The notes under the pieces were generated by a model, which saw nothing but the letters and a program-made list of their open reading frames with translations, did not search any database and was not told where the DNA came from. The translations under genes were made by a program, and so were the position numbers. Below are positions 8,007 through 17,521 of a stretch of DNA of 64,000 bases, one piece after another. Position 1 is the stretch's first letter. Each line of letters begins with the position of its first letter. This DNA is from Streptococcus halotolerans (lineage in GTDB: Bacteria; Bacillota; Bacilli; Lactobacillales; Streptococcaceae). The DNA is taken from NCBI RefSeq assembly GCF_001598035.1, contig NZ_CP014835.1:62001-126000 (forward strand). The letters are read 5' to 3'.

Positions 8007-8762
8007 ATGAAATTTGAACGTCGTAGTCAGTGGTCAAGAGAACTTGGTCAAGAAATGCCTTTTAATGTCTATGGACATGCCGGAAAACCTGTTGTCGTTT
8101 TTCCATCTTCGGGTGGCAGTCATGAGGAATATGCTGATTTTGGCATGATTGAAGCTTGCCAATCATGGATTGACCGCGGATTGGTGCAATTTTTTACGCC
8201 AGATTCTTATGATGCAGAGTCTTGGTTGCATTTTGGGAAATCAGGTCATGATAAGGCACTTGCCCATGAAGCTTATGAGCGTTATATTGTCAATGAGTTA
8301 GTCCCTCTTATCCGTAATGAGACGAGGTGGCAGGGTGGTCTTTTAGTGACAGGTTGTTCAATGGGCGGCTATCATACGGTTAATTTTGCTTTAAAACATC
8401 CTGATTTGTTTGATGTTGCTGTTGCCCTTTCAGGGGTTTATGATGCTAGATTTTTTACTGGTGAGTTTGGTGATGACCAAGCTGTTTATTTTAATTCACC
8501 AATTGATTACTTATGGCAGCAAAAAGATTCTTGGTTCTTGGACCACTATCGTCAAAATCGGATGATTGTTGCCGTAGGTCAGGGTGCCTGGGAAGAGCCT
8601 CATGTCTATGATACCAGACGTTTGGAAGAAGCTTTCGCAGCCAAAGACCTTCCAGCTTGGGTTGATTATTGGGGACAAGACGTTGCCCATGACTGGGAAT
8701 GGTGGCGTAAGCAAATGCCTTTCTTTCTGGGCAAGTTAGAAGAAGAAGGTCGTTTGGCCTAG
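8007..8762 (+). CDS. Esterase D-type alpha/beta hydrolase
   Basis: The product is 251 aa from ATG 8007, which has AGAAAG about 8 nt upstream; a longer frame from 7944 has no better site. A putative esterase (Esterase_D/tributyrin-esterase-like) fold is indicated by VVFPSSGGSHEEY (oxyanion region, about 31-43), nucleophile elbow GCSMGGYH (Ser at about 117), an Asp-bearing loop (LSGVYDARFF) and the C-terminal AHDWEWWRKQMPFF with the catalytic His at about 230. It is cytoplasmic. It probably forms an operon with the ATP-grasp gene upstream. A terminator follows at 8842. Confidence 0.8.
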   Translation: MKFERRSQWSRELGQEMPFNVYGHAGKPVVVFPSSGGSHEEYADFGMIEACQSWIDRGLVQFFTPDSYDAESWLHFGKSGHDKALAHEAYERYIVNELVPLIRNETRWQGGLLVTGCSMGGYHTVNFALKHPDLFDVAVALSGVYDARFFTGEFGDDQAVYFNSPIDYLWQQKDSWFLDHYRQNRMIVAVGQGAWEEPHVYDTRRLEEAFAAKDLPAWVDYWGQDVAHDWEWWRKQMPFFLGKLEEEGRLA

Positions 8763-8841
8763 TCGGTGATTGAAGCGCAAAACTTGGAAGTGCAGTACCT
8801 TCAATGGCTAGATGACTAGGCTAAGCTTTGGAGTGCAGCTC

Positions 8842-8874
8842 AAAGGTTTCCGTTTGGGAAGCCTTTTCTTTTTT
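8842..8874 (+). terminator. Rho-independent terminator after esterase
   Basis: Stem AAAGGtTTCC / GGgAAGCCTTT followed by a T-rich run. It is immediately followed by TGATACAAT, an extended -10 for the next gene. Confidence 0.7.
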
Positions 8875-8910
8875 GATACAATAATGTGAAGAAGGAAGTG
8901 AGGTTTTGAT

Positions 8911-9867
8911 ATGAACAAAGCTAAAATCGTTATTTTGGGGCAACCCTTGGAAGAGGGGTTAAGAGACTTAAAAGAAAGCTTTCAAGTAGATCAAGCTCCT
9001 TTGGAAAACACACGGGACTGGCTTTTAGAACATCTATCAGACTATGATGGTCTCTACACGACTCAGCTGCCAGTTGACAAGGAAATCATCGATGCGGGAA
9101 CCAATCTAAAAATCATCTCGACTCATAGCGTTGGTTTTGACCATATTGACATTGATTATGCTAGGGAAAAGGGGATCGTAGTGGCAAATTCGCCTAAGGC
9201 TGTGATGGTTCCGACAGCTGAATTAGCTGTAAGCTTGATGCTCGCTTGCATGCGCAATGTTGCCTTCTTAGACCGTCGCTTACGTGATGGGGAGTGGGTG
9301 AATACTTCTCTGCCAGCTGGACTGAGTCATGGATTAAATGGAAAAACGGTTGGTATTTTTGGTTTTGGTCGTATTGGTCAAGAAGTGGCAAAAATGGTGC
9401 AAGCTTTTGGAGCAAAGGTTATTTACAATAAACGCAGCCCATTATCCAAAGCCGAGGAAGAGGCTTTACAGGTTTCTTATCGCGATTTTGAAGAGTTGTT
9501 GGCAGAAGCTGATGTCATTAGTCTCCATGCGCCAGCAACTGATGATACCAAAGGCCTCTTTAATGCAGAAACCTTTAGGAAGATGAAAAAAGGTGCCTTT
9601 TTAGTCAATACGGCTCGTGGGTCACTAGTAGATGAAGACGCTATGATAGCAGCTCTTGCATCAGGCCAATTATCCGGTGCTGGTTTAGATGTCTATGAGG
9701 TTGAAGGACAATCGCATCCAGAACTTAGCAGATTAGATAATGTGGTCATGACCCCTCACTCTGGCTCAGCTACCTGGGATGCTCGTCTCAAGCTTTCTCG
9801 AGAAACCGCTCAAAACATCATTTCCTATCTAGAAGATGGAAAGATTATTAATCAAGTCAATACCTAA
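8911..9867 (+). CDS. NAD-dependent D-2-hydroxyacid dehydrogenase
   Basis: The product is 318 aa, typical for the family, from ATG 8911 with GAAGTGAGG upstream. The Rossmann NAD site is GFGRIGQEVA (about 150-159). The catalytic triad is visible: Arg in NTARGSLVDE (about 236), Glu in the YEVEG region (about 265) and His in MTPHSGSATW (about 284). The HSGSATW signature is typical of the glyoxylate/hydroxypyruvate reductase branch. It is cytoplasmic and reduces a 2-oxoacid to a D-2-hydroxyacid with NAD(P)H. It appears monocistronic, with terminators on both sides. Exact substrate is not deducible. Confidence 0.88.
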   Translation: MNKAKIVILGQPLEEGLRDLKESFQVDQAPLENTRDWLLEHLSDYDGLYTTQLPVDKEIIDAGTNLKIISTHSVGFDHIDIDYAREKGIVVANSPKAVMVPTAELAVSLMLACMRNVAFLDRRLRDGEWVNTSLPAGLSHGLNGKTVGIFGFGRIGQEVAKMVQAFGAKVIYNKRSPLSKAEEEALQVSYRDFEELLAEADVISLHAPATDDTKGLFNAETFRKMKKGAFLVNTARGSLVDEDAMIAALASGQLSGAGLDVYEVEGQSHPELSRLDNVVMTPHSGSATWDARLKLSRETAQNIISYLEDGKIINQVNT

Positions 9868-9883
9868 CGAAAAGCACTGAATC

Positions 9884-9921
9884 AAAAAGCCGACTCAACC
9901 CTGTGGTCAAGCCGGTTTTTT
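9884..9921 (+). terminator. Terminator after dehydrogenase gene
   Basis: AAAAAgCCG pairs with CGGtTTTTT around a loop with further partial pairing, followed by Ts. Confidence 0.6.
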
Positions 9922-9970
9922 GATGTCGAGCGCTAGCTACTTTGTTTATAGGCCCTAACTTTGCAAGGTG

Positions 9971-10074
9971 ATACTCAATAACAATCAAAAGTCGAGCAGG
10001 CGATGCTGATACAGATAGAACCGAGGTTCATCACATCCAGTCGACAATGTCTACTTTTGATTTTAGAGGAGCAT
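9971..10074. repeat. 104-bp nested inverted-repeat element (MITE-like)
   Basis: Outer arms at 9971-9992 and 10053-10074 match at 16 of 22 positions, including perfect AATCAAAAGT / ACTTTTGATT. Inside are GTCGA/TCGAC (9991-9995 and 10040-10045 region), GATGcTGAT/ATCACATC and the palindrome GAACCGAGGTTC. The whole folds as one long hairpin. The start ATACTCAATAA resembles the ATACTCAATGAAAATCAAA intergenic repeat common in streptococci. The right arm contains the stop codon of the adjacent esterase gene. Confidence 0.6.
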
Positions 10075-10893
10075 AAATTGCAAGAATTCTGGGAAATGAT
10101 CAGCCCAGCACTTTTCGTGATGTATTTCATTGGCCATGATGTTGAGTTTGATATTGTCCATACTGGTTCCCGTTTTGAGTAGGGATTGATAGTAATGAAG
10201 CGTGCAGTCAATGTAGCGTTGGTTCATGTTAGAAGCAAACGTTTCATCAACCTCATCGCCTTCAAGTGTCCCGACTTGGATATAAACCTTGCTGGATTTT
10301 GCTAAGGGATGATGGTCACAAAAACGTAAAAAATCACGTTCGCTAAACCAAGAAGCTAAGGAAAAAACACCGAGATTGCCAAAGATATCCGGATAGGCAG
10401 CCCCCATGTAGGCAGTGATAATACCACCCATAGATGAGCCAGCAAGGAGGGTGTGTTCAGAGTCTGTCATGGTACGATAGGTCTTATCAATAAAGGGTTT
10501 AACGGTATTAACCACCCACTCGCCGTAGGCCATACCGTCTCCCCCCACACTAGCTGTTTCAGGGGTTGTTCCAACATCAGTCATCCATGGCGCATACTCG
10601 TTAAGACGATTGTCACCACCGTTATCAATGCCTACCACGATTAGCTTGGGTAGTTCTTTGTGGTTTTTAATAGTGGGGATGACCTTCCAAGAATAGCCAG
10701 AAAAGGATTCCTTACTGTAAAAGATATTTTGCCCATCGTGCATATATAAAACGGGGTAAGAAGCCCAATCTTCCTTGTGATAGTCTTTTGGCAGAAGCAC
10801 ACGGATACGACGTTCTTCATCGTAATAGGGCACATGGAGATAGTGTTCTTCCATTTCTAGATAATAATTGTTAAGTCGGGTTTGTTTGGTCAT
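10063..10893 (-). CDS. Putative esterase (alpha/beta hydrolase, esterase D/trilactone-hydrolase type)
   Basis: The product is 276 aa. It has a beta-strand-rich N-terminus with RRIRVLLPKDY, then PVLYMHDGQNIF (about 43-54), LIVVGIDNGGDNRLNEYAPW, the nucleophile elbow AGSSMGG (Ser at about 154) and a C-terminal HHEKCWADHFPEF carrying the catalytic His at about 259. It belongs to the putative-esterase family that includes enterochelin/trilactone esterases and tributyrin esterases. No signal peptide. The 3' end runs into a palindromic element that provides its stop codon. It is a second esterase near a first one (8007), but on the opposite strand and only distantly similar. Confidence 0.82.
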   Translation of the reverse strand: MTKQTRLNNYYLEMEEHYLHVPYYDEERRIRVLLPKDYHKEDWASYPVLYMHDGQNIFYSKESFSGYSWKVIPTIKNHKELPKLIVVGIDNGGDNRLNEYAPWMTDVGTTPETASVGGDGMAYGEWVVNTVKPFIDKTYRTMTDSEHTLLAGSSMGGIITAYMGAAYPDIFGNLGVFSLASWFSERDFLRFCDHHPLAKSSKVYIQVGTLEGDEVDETFASNMNQRYIDCTLHYYQSLLKTGTSMDNIKLNIMANEIHHEKCWADHFPEFLQFMLL

Positions 10894-11039
10894 GGCAGCC
10901 TCTTTTTCAGAATAATCTTGAAACTAATTATACCATATTTCCAGGTTGAAAGACTGGTAACGCTTTTTCTTGGTGGTGGGTGAGGATGTTAAAATCTTGG
11001 TTCATTTGCTACAATGGAAGAGAAGAAATGAGGAGAAAG

Positions 11040-11333
11040 ATGACATTAAAAGATGCTATTGTAAATGGACAGGCGCTCTTAATCGACGTTCGTCGTTCAG
11101 AAGAATTTAGGGAAAAGCACATTAAAGGTGCTCGACATATTCCTGTTGATCAGATTGAAGCAGGCCAACTGGATGTGGACAAACATCAAAAGATTTACCT
11201 GCATTGCATGTTAGGGCCGAGGGCAGATCGAGCTGAAGCAGCGCTAAAAGCAGCAGGTTATACAGATGTTCACAACTTAAGGACCTTGGCAGCAGTGGAA
11301 AAATTGGGATTGGAAACGGAGTCTCAAGAATAA
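11040..11333 (+). CDS. Rhodanese-like domain protein
   Basis: The product is 97 aa. ATG 11040 follows GAGGAGAAAG; an upstream in-frame ATG at 10980 has no ribosome site. A single rhodanese domain is seen: LLIDVRRSEEFREKHIKGARHIP (CH2A-type motif, about 14-36) and the active-site loop HCMLGPRAD with Cys at about 60. This predicts a sulfurtransferase or thiol-sulfur carrier in the cytoplasm. An extended -10 (TGCTACAAT) lies about 30 nt upstream. The next gene, a DinG-type protein, has its own promoter. Confidence 0.85.
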   Translation: MTLKDAIVNGQALLIDVRRSEEFREKHIKGARHIPVDQIEAGQLDVDKHQKIYLHCMLGPRADRAEAALKAAGYTDVHNLRTLAAVEKLGLETESQE

Positions 11334-11374
11334 AGGTTTTAAGTGACCTTCCTTCCCAATACTAGCTTATTTTT

Positions 11375-11383
11375 TGGTATAAT
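11375..11383 (+). promoter_or_regulatory. Extended -10 of dinG, 9 nt from ATG
   Basis: TGGTATAAT (TGn plus a perfect TATAAT) ends at 11383 and the ATG is at 11393. There is no Shine-Dalgarno sequence between them, so the transcript probably starts within a few bases of the start codon. Confidence 0.7.
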
Positions 11384-11392
11384 TTTACTGTT

Positions 11393-13840
11393 ATGACTAA
11401 GTCCAAGCAAAAATATGCCGTGATTGATTTGGAAGCAACAGGTGCTTCTATCACGGCTCAAATTATTCAAGTAGGGATTGTGATTATCCAAGGGGATAAG
11501 ATCATCGACACTTATCAAACAGATGTGAACCCACATGAACCCTTGTCTGAACACATTGTTCAATTAACAGGGATTACAGACCAGCAGTTGGCCAAGGCTC
11601 CTGATTTTTCGCAAGTGGCGCGTGACATTTATGAGCGCATCCAAGACTGCGTTTTTGTAGCGCATAATGTTAAGTTTGATGCGAATCTGCTATCAGAGCA
11701 GCTTTTTATGGAAGGATTTGACTTGTACACGCCCAGGGTTGACACCGTCGAGTTGGCACAGGTCTTTTTCCCAACTATGGAGAAGTATTCTCTAGGAGAA
11801 TTGACCAAAGCCTTAGGCATTCCTTTAAAAGATGCCCATACGGCTATCGCGGATGCCCAAGCAACAGCCCAACTTTTTTTCAAAATTCGCGAAAAGATTG
11901 CCAGCCTTCCAAGTTTAACCCTTGAGAAGATCAAATCTTATGCTGATCACTTAATCTTTGAGTCGCGTCTTGTGATTGACGAGGTTGCTTTGGATAAGGA
12001 TTTTGATCAATCCCTCTATCAAGAAGTCGCAGGCATCTTGATACGAAAACCACAATCAGGTATCGTAGAGAGAAGATACTCTCAGGATTTTGCGACAAAC
12101 ATGGCCTTGTTAGGGCTCGACAGTCGTCCTAAGCAGGAAGCTTTTGCTGAAGCAATGTTACAAGAAGATAACGATGTTCAGTTTATTCAGGCGCAAGCAG
12201 GCATAGGAAAAACCTATGGCTATTTGGTATCCTTACTGGCGAAAAATGAGCAACAAAAGGTAGTCGTTTCTGTACCAACGAAATTGCTGCAAGATCAAAT
12301 AGCCGCCCAAGAAGCTAAACAGTTGCATGAGATTTTTGGTACCCCCTACCAGAGTTTAAAGGGCCCTGCCAATTATCTGAAATTGGATGCTTTCAAAGCT
12401 TCCTTGGAACAAGAAGACGACAATCGCTTAGTCAATCGGTATAAGATGCAACTATTGGTCTGGTTATTGGAAACTAAAGACGGCGATCTTAATGAAATCA
12501 AACAGCAGCAGCGTTTACAGTGGTATTTTGACAGCCTTCGACACGATGGCAATCTCAGCGCTCACTCGCTTTTTGCCCAGGATGATTTTTGGTTCAGATC
12601 TTATGAGAAAGCAAAAGCAAGTCGTCTCGTCATTACCAATCATGCCTATCTGTTGACACGTCTGGAAGATGATCCTAGTTTGATTAAAGGAGCTCATTTG
12701 GTGATTGATGAGGCCCAGAAATTCTTTTTAGCATTGGAAGACTTCTCTCATGCCCAAGTGAATCTTTTAGAGACGATGACCAAACTAGAGGACCTCTTGC
12801 AGGAAACAGACGACCTGCTGACGCGCCGCTTAATCGAAAGTTTACAATTTGAATTTAGCCAGCTAGTGGTTGATTATCACCAGTCTCATGAACAACTTAT
12901 TCCAAAAGAAAAATGGGAAAAAATTCGTCGTGATATCACGGAATTAAGGCATCTTAATTTAGAAGAACTCTATCAAATAGCAGATGATCGTTATGATTCT
13001 GTTTGGGTTGACAGTCGTCAGGAGAGTGACAAACGGTCTGTCTTTCTCAAGGGAGCCAGTCAGCTCCTCTTAGATTTTTCAGCATTTTTACCAGAAAATC
13101 AAAAAACGACCTTTGTCTCCGCCACGCTGCGTATTAGTCCTCAGGTGTCTTTACCAGACCTTTTGGGCTTTGAGGATTATCAAGAAACAGTTATTGAAGA
13201 TTCTGCTAATACCCAACAAGCCATCTGGATAGATAAAGAAGGTGTCTCACCTGCTCTGCCAAAAGAGGTCTATCATAGAGCATTAGCCAATAAAATCTAT
13301 CGGATAAGTCAACTAAATCTTCCCACCTTAGTCCTTTTGACCTCCAAGGATGCTTTGAAGCAAGTCTCAGACCACCTAGAAGAGGCTGGTTTACCGCATC
13401 TGGCTCAAGGTAAAAATGGGACAAGTCACCAAATGAAGCGACGATTTGAAGCAGAAAATGCTCCGGTCCTACTGGGAACAGGAAGTTTCTGGGAGGGGGT
13501 TGATTTTACCACCCATGATCGCATGATTCTTGTTATTACCCGACTGCCTTTTGAAAATCCCCAAGATTTTCTGAACCAGAAAATGGCCAAACGTCTGTCA
13601 CATGAAGGGAAAAATCCTTTTACAGCCTATAGCTTGCCAGTTATGATGATGCGCTTAAAGCAAGCATTAGGTCGTACGAGCAGGAGGCTTGACCAGAAAT
13701 CAGCAGTCCTTATTTTAGACCCACGCTTGGTCGAAAAATCCTATGGACCAGCTAGTTTGGAAATGCTAAGACAGACTCATCAGCTGTCGCTTGAAAAAAA
13801 TGATAAAATCCTGTTAGATATGCTTGATTTTCTGCTATAA
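11393..13840 (+). CDS. dinG: DinG-type 3'-5' exonuclease/helicase-like protein
   Basis: The product is 815 aa. The N-terminal DnaQ-like DEDDh exonuclease domain (about 1-165) shows DLEATG (about 12-17), HNVKFDANLL (about 93) and HTAIADAQAT (about 145). The XPD-like SF2 helicase part has Walker A AGIGKTYGY (about 270), DEAQ (about 440), VSATLR (about 577), GTGSFWEGVDF (about 697) and QALGRTSRR (about 759). Between Walker A and DEAQ I see no cysteines, so the 4Fe-4S cluster of E. coli DinG is absent. Staphylococcal DinG has the same layout and acts as a 3'-5' exonuclease without helicase activity. Likely role: DNA or RNA end processing in repair. Confidence 0.9.
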   Translation: MTKSKQKYAVIDLEATGASITAQIIQVGIVIIQGDKIIDTYQTDVNPHEPLSEHIVQLTGITDQQLAKAPDFSQVARDIYERIQDCVFVAHNVKFDANLLSEQLFMEGFDLYTPRVDTVELAQVFFPTMEKYSLGELTKALGIPLKDAHTAIADAQATAQLFFKIREKIASLPSLTLEKIKSYADHLIFESRLVIDEVALDKDFDQSLYQEVAGILIRKPQSGIVERRYSQDFATNMALLGLDSRPKQEAFAEAMLQEDNDVQFIQAQAGIGKTYGYLVSLLAKNEQQKVVVSVPTKLLQDQIAAQEAKQLHEIFGTPYQSLKGPANYLKLDAFKASLEQEDDNRLVNRYKMQLLVWLLETKDGDLNEIKQQQRLQWYFDSLRHDGNLSAHSLFAQDDFWFRSYEKAKASRLVITNHAYLLTRLEDDPSLIKGAHLVIDEAQKFFLALEDFSHAQVNLLETMTKLEDLLQETDDLLTRRLIESLQFEFSQLVVDYHQSHEQLIPKEKWEKIRRDITELRHLNLEELYQIADDRYDSVWVDSRQESDKRSVFLKGASQLLLDFSAFLPENQKTTFVSATLRISPQVSLPDLLGFEDYQETVIEDSANTQQAIWIDKEGVSPALPKEVYHRALANKIYRISQLNLPTLVLLTSKDALKQVSDHLEEAGLPHLAQGKNGTSHQMKRRFEAENAPVLLGTGSFWEGVDFTTHDRMILVITRLPFENPQDFLNQKMAKRLSHEGKNPFTAYSLPVMMMRLKQALGRTSRRLDQKSAVLILDPRLVEKSYGPASLEMLRQTHQLSLEKNDKILLDMLDFLL

Positions 13841-13841
13841 T
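13833..13841 (+). promoter_or_regulatory. Extended -10 for aspartate aminotransferase gene
   Basis: TGCTATAAT overlaps the dinG stop codon and is oriented toward the aminotransferase gene at 13950. Confidence 0.5.
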
Positions 13842-13949
13842 AGGTGGTATTGAAAAGAAAATCCTTTAAAGTGTGGTGTTTGATGGATAGCAATCGCTCT
13901 TTTAAAAGAGGAAACATGCATTGTGAGAGGATGAGATGAGGGAGGTAAG

Positions 13950-15131
13950 ATGAAACTATCTGATCGGATATTGAAGATGCAAGAGAGTGTGACCTTAGCG
14001 TCAGGAGCTCGTGCCAAAGAGTTGAAAGAACAGGGACGTGATATCTTGAATTTGACCCTTGGTCAACCTGATTTTCAGACCCCTGCGCACATTAATCAAA
14101 AAGCAATCGAAGCCATTCAAGATAATCAGGTTAGTTTTTACACACCTGCTAGTGGCCTACCAGAACTCAAAGATGCTATTGCTAGCTATATGAAAAACTT
14201 CTATGGTTATGATGTCAAGCGACATCACATTTTAGCAGCAACAGGAGCTAAATTTGTCCTCTACGCCTACTTCATGACGGTTTTAGATCCCGGTGATGAG
14301 GTCATTATTCCGACACCTTACTGGGTATCTTATTCAGATCAAGTAGAGCTGGCTGAGGGGGTTCCTGTTTTTGTTGAAGCCAAGGAAGAAAATCACTTTA
14401 AGGTGACCATCGAGCAGTTAGAAGCAGCTAGAACCGACAAAACCAAGGTCTTCTTACTGAATTCTCCGTCAAATCCTACTGGGATGATTTATACAGAGGA
14501 AGAATTGTTGTCTATTGGTAACTGGGCTGTTGAGCACGATATCTTAATTTTGTCTGATGATATTTACGGCCGTTTGGTTTATAATGGCAATACCTTTATA
14601 CCGATTTCAAGCTTGTCTCAAGCCATTCGTCAGCAAACCATGGTCGTTAACGGTGTCGCTAAAACCTATTCAATGACAGGGTGGCGCGTTGGATTTGCGG
14701 TTGGAGATCCTGACATCATTGCTGGCATGTCCAAGATACTGAGTCAAACCACTTCTAATTTGACAACGGTGGCCCAATACGCTGCTATTGAAGCCTTGAC
14801 TGGCTCGCAAGATTCTGTTGAGGAGATGCGTCAAGCCTTTGAACATCGTCTTAATACGATTGAACCGCTCATCAATGCTATTCCAGGTTTTACACTTGTG
14901 AAACCTCAGGGAGCTTTCTATTTCTTTCCTAACGTTAAGGAAGCGATGGAAATGAAGGGGTTTGACGATGTAACAGACTTTACCAATGATATTTTGGAAA
15001 AAGCCGAAGTCGCCCTAGTCACAGGTCAAGGTTTTGGTGCACCTTATAGCCTTCGCATGAGTTACGCTTCTGATTTGGAAACCTTACAAGAAGCGGTTAA
15101 ACGCCTCAACAAGTACATGTCTGAGCCGTAA
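13950..15131 (+). CDS. aspB: Class I/II aminotransferase (aspartate aminotransferase)
   Basis: The product is 393 aa, from ATG 13950 with GGGAGGTAAG upstream. PLP-binding landmarks: TLGQPDFQTP (substrate lid, about 32), AATGAKFVLY (about 95), SPSNPTGM (about 173), SDDIYGRLVY (about 203) and the Schiff-base lysine in AKTYSMTGWRVGF (Lys at about 236, Arg substrate site further on). This is the Bacillus-type 1b aspartate aminotransferase: aspartate plus 2-oxoglutarate gives oxaloacetate plus glutamate. It sits 131 nt upstream of asnS, a pairing that makes sense for aspartate/asparagine supply. The neighbourhood and length fit; exact specificity is by family. Confidence 0.87.
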   Translation: MKLSDRILKMQESVTLASGARAKELKEQGRDILNLTLGQPDFQTPAHINQKAIEAIQDNQVSFYTPASGLPELKDAIASYMKNFYGYDVKRHHILAATGAKFVLYAYFMTVLDPGDEVIIPTPYWVSYSDQVELAEGVPVFVEAKEENHFKVTIEQLEAARTDKTKVFLLNSPSNPTGMIYTEEELLSIGNWAVEHDILILSDDIYGRLVYNGNTFIPISSLSQAIRQQTMVVNGVAKTYSMTGWRVGFAVGDPDIIAGMSKILSQTTSNLTTVAQYAAIEALTGSQDSVEEMRQAFEHRLNTIEPLINAIPGFTLVKPQGAFYFFPNVKEAMEMKGFDDVTDFTNDILEKAEVALVTGQGFGAPYSLRMSYASDLETLQEAVKRLNKYMSEP

Positions 15132-15262
15132 AGGAAAAGAGGGCTCTTTCTTAGCTCAGCGAAAAGAAACAAGCCCTAAAACATAACAGGAGACCTTTTT
15201 TGTATAGTACTGAACTGACGAAAAGGGTGCTCTTTATTTAAGAAAGGATTGGGAAAGTTATT

Positions 15263-16609
15263 ATGTCACGTCAATTAATTACCATTAAACAAGTCAGCCA
15301 ATATGTTGGCGAGGAAGTTACTATCGGTGCTTGGGTTGCTAACAAATCAGGAAAAGGGAAAATCGCCTTTTTACAACTCCGCGATGGAACAGCCTTTTTC
15401 CAAGGCGTTGCTTTCAAACCAAACTTTTTTGAAAGATTTGGTGAGGAAGAAGGTGCCGAAAAATTTGACACGATTAAACGTCTAAGTCAAGAAACGTCAG
15501 TCTATGTGACAGGTGTTGTCAAAGAAGATGCGCGTTCTAAATTTGGTTACGAGTTGGATATTACAGATATTGAAGTGATCGGTGAGTCACATGATTACCC
15601 TATTACACCAAAAGAGCATGGAACAGATTTCCTAATGGATAATCGTCACCTTTGGCTTCGTTCTCGCAAGCAAAATGCGGTGCAACAAGTTCGTAATGCT
15701 ATTATTTATGCTACTTATGAATTCTTCGATAAAAACGGCTTTATTAAGTTTGATAGCCCAATCCTTTCTGGTAATGCGGCAGAAGATTCAACGGAACTCT
15801 TTGAAACTGACTATTTTGGTCAACCAGCTTATCTTAGTCAATCAGGACAGCTTTACCTTGAAGCGGGTGCGATAGCACTTGGTCGTGTCTTTGACTTTGG
15901 TCCTGTTTTCCGTGCTGAAAAATCAAAAACACGCCGTCACTTGACAGAATTTTGGATGATGGATGCTGAGTATTCTTTCATTACCCATGAAGAATCCCTT
16001 GACCTTCAAGAAGCGTATGTCAAGGCACTGATCCAAGGGGTTATTGATCGTGCACCGCAAGCACTTGAAACCTTGGAGCGTGATGTAGAAGCTTTGAAAC
16101 GTTATATTGCTGAGCCTTTCAAACGCGTTTCTTACGATGATGCGATTTCCCTTCTTCAAGAGCACGAAGCGGATGAAGATACGGATTATGAACACCTTGA
16201 ACATGGGGATGACTTTGGGTCACCACATGAAACTTGGATTTCAAATTACTTTGGGGTGCCAACCTTTGTCATCAACTACCCAGCCAGCTTTAAAGCCTTC
16301 TACATGAAGCCTGTACCAGGAAATCCAGAGCGCGTGCTTTGTGCGGACTTGCTTGCGCCAGAAGGCTATGGTGAAATCATTGGTGGTTCGATGCGTGAAG
16401 ACGACTACGATGCCCTTCTTGCCAAAATGGATGAGCTTGGCATGGATAAGTCAGAATATGACTTCTACCTTGACCTTCGTAAATACGGTACCGTACCACA
16501 TGGTGGTTTCGGAATTGGGATAGAGCGTATGGTGACCTTCGTCGCTGGTACCAAACATATCCGTGAAGCCATCCCATTCCCACGTATGCTCCACAGAATT
16601 AAACCATAA
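15263..16609 (+). CDS. asnS: Asparaginyl-tRNA synthetase
   Basis: The product is 448 aa, normal for bacterial AsnRS. The N-terminal OB-fold anticodon-binding domain (about 1-110) has [24 protein letters not shown] split across strands. The class II catalytic core follows with motif 2 ([22 protein letters not shown] region, about 216-237) and motif 3 ([13 protein letters not shown], about 417-429). It charges tRNA-Asn with asparagine. ATG 15263 follows AAGAAAGGATTGGGAAAG. I looked for a T-box leader in the 131-nt upstream gap and found none. A terminator follows at 16682. Confidence 0.95.
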   Translation: MSRQLITIKQVSQYVGEEVTIGAWVANKSGKGKIAFLQLRDGTAFFQGVAFKPNFFERFGEEEGAEKFDTIKRLSQETSVYVTGVVKEDARSKFGYELDITDIEVIGESHDYPITPKEHGTDFLMDNRHLWLRSRKQNAVQQVRNAIIYATYEFFDKNGFIKFDSPILSGNAAEDSTELFETDYFGQPAYLSQSGQLYLEAGAIALGRVFDFGPVFRAEKSKTRRHLTEFWMMDAEYSFITHEESLDLQEAYVKALIQGVIDRAPQALETLERDVEALKRYIAEPFKRVSYDDAISLLQEHEADEDTDYEHLEHGDDFGSPHETWISNYFGVPTFVINYPASFKAFYMKPVPGNPERVLCADLLAPEGYGEIIGGSMREDDYDALLAKMDELGMDKSEYDFYLDLRKYGTVPHGGFGIGIERMVTFVAGTKHIREAIPFPRMLHRIKP

Positions 16610-16681
16610 GGACCGCGCCTTTCTTCTTAGAAACGATGATAGTTTTGAGAAGAAAGAAGGATAACATAAACCATCAATATC

Positions 16682-16721
16682 AAAAACTAGTTGATCTCAT
16701 CGTGGTTCAGCTAGTTTTTTT
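16682..16721 (+). terminator. Terminator after asnS
   Basis: AAAAACTAG pairs with CTAGTTTTTTT, with further pairing (TTGA/TCAG) inside the loop. Confidence 0.75.
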
Positions 16722-17521
16722 GATGCCTTGTCAACCGTTGCGAGAGACTGATGGAACAGCTCGAGAATATCTTCCTTTGGTGTGTTAAAGGTGATGACGC
16801 GGGTTATGGATTGCAATGTTAATACTCTTTGACAATCCAAAGCGGACCTTGTTAACTTGATTTGATGACCTCCACTTCTATCTAAAGCGTCGCCGCCTAG
16901 TCTGCTTTTGAATGTGATTGAGGCTAACTAGCGGATGTCTAATAAGTTTATTGAATTATCAGTTTTATTTAGTTTTATTAGTGATTTCAGGTTATTTCTA
17001 ATGCTTGATTTGTTTGTAAAGCCATTGAAAGAAGGTAAAAAACCAGTGTTGGGTCGGGTTTAGTGGACTTGTGACTAGCTAGAAATTGCTTGTAAAATGT
17101 GTTTTGATTTGCTGATAAATGCAATCATCGAATTAACGGAATTATTTGAATTCATTATATAAATTTTATTTTATTAATATATTGTTCAATGAAGATATGG
17201 TGAAGTATCTGTGGCAGTTACATCTTATCGGTTAAAATGTTTCAATAATATTACGATAGGGTTAAGAAACAATTATGTCAAGAGGTTTGTCTAAAAAAGG
17301 AGTATAATGGAGGTGATAGGATTAAAACTGTCAGTTAATAACACAATTAGAATTTTTTAGAATCTAAATACAAAGAATGCCAGGCTAAAATCACCAAAAG
17401 AAAGGTTAGAATTGCTTTGTATTGTCTTGTTAAGATGTCAAAAAATCACATCATTAGTTGCATTATTAAAAGATAGTGGAATCTTACGAACAGTCAATTA
17501 CATATAGATTAGGAGAAAATC
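16722..17521 (+). other. Non-coding stretch upstream of the surface protein gene
   Basis: About 800 bp without an intact reading frame. The first half has scattered coding-like fragments with many stops. The second half is very AT-rich and probably holds the promoter region of the surface protein gene; a TATAAT at 17303-17308 lacks a convincing -35. The ribosome site AGGAG at 17512-17516 precedes ATG 17522. An unusually long leader or a regulator site is possible but not visible. Confidence 0.4.

Noticed and set aside
15132..15262. A possible T-box riboswitch before asnS.
   Set aside because: The gap is only 131 nt and lacks the T-box sequence and a terminator/antiterminator pair.
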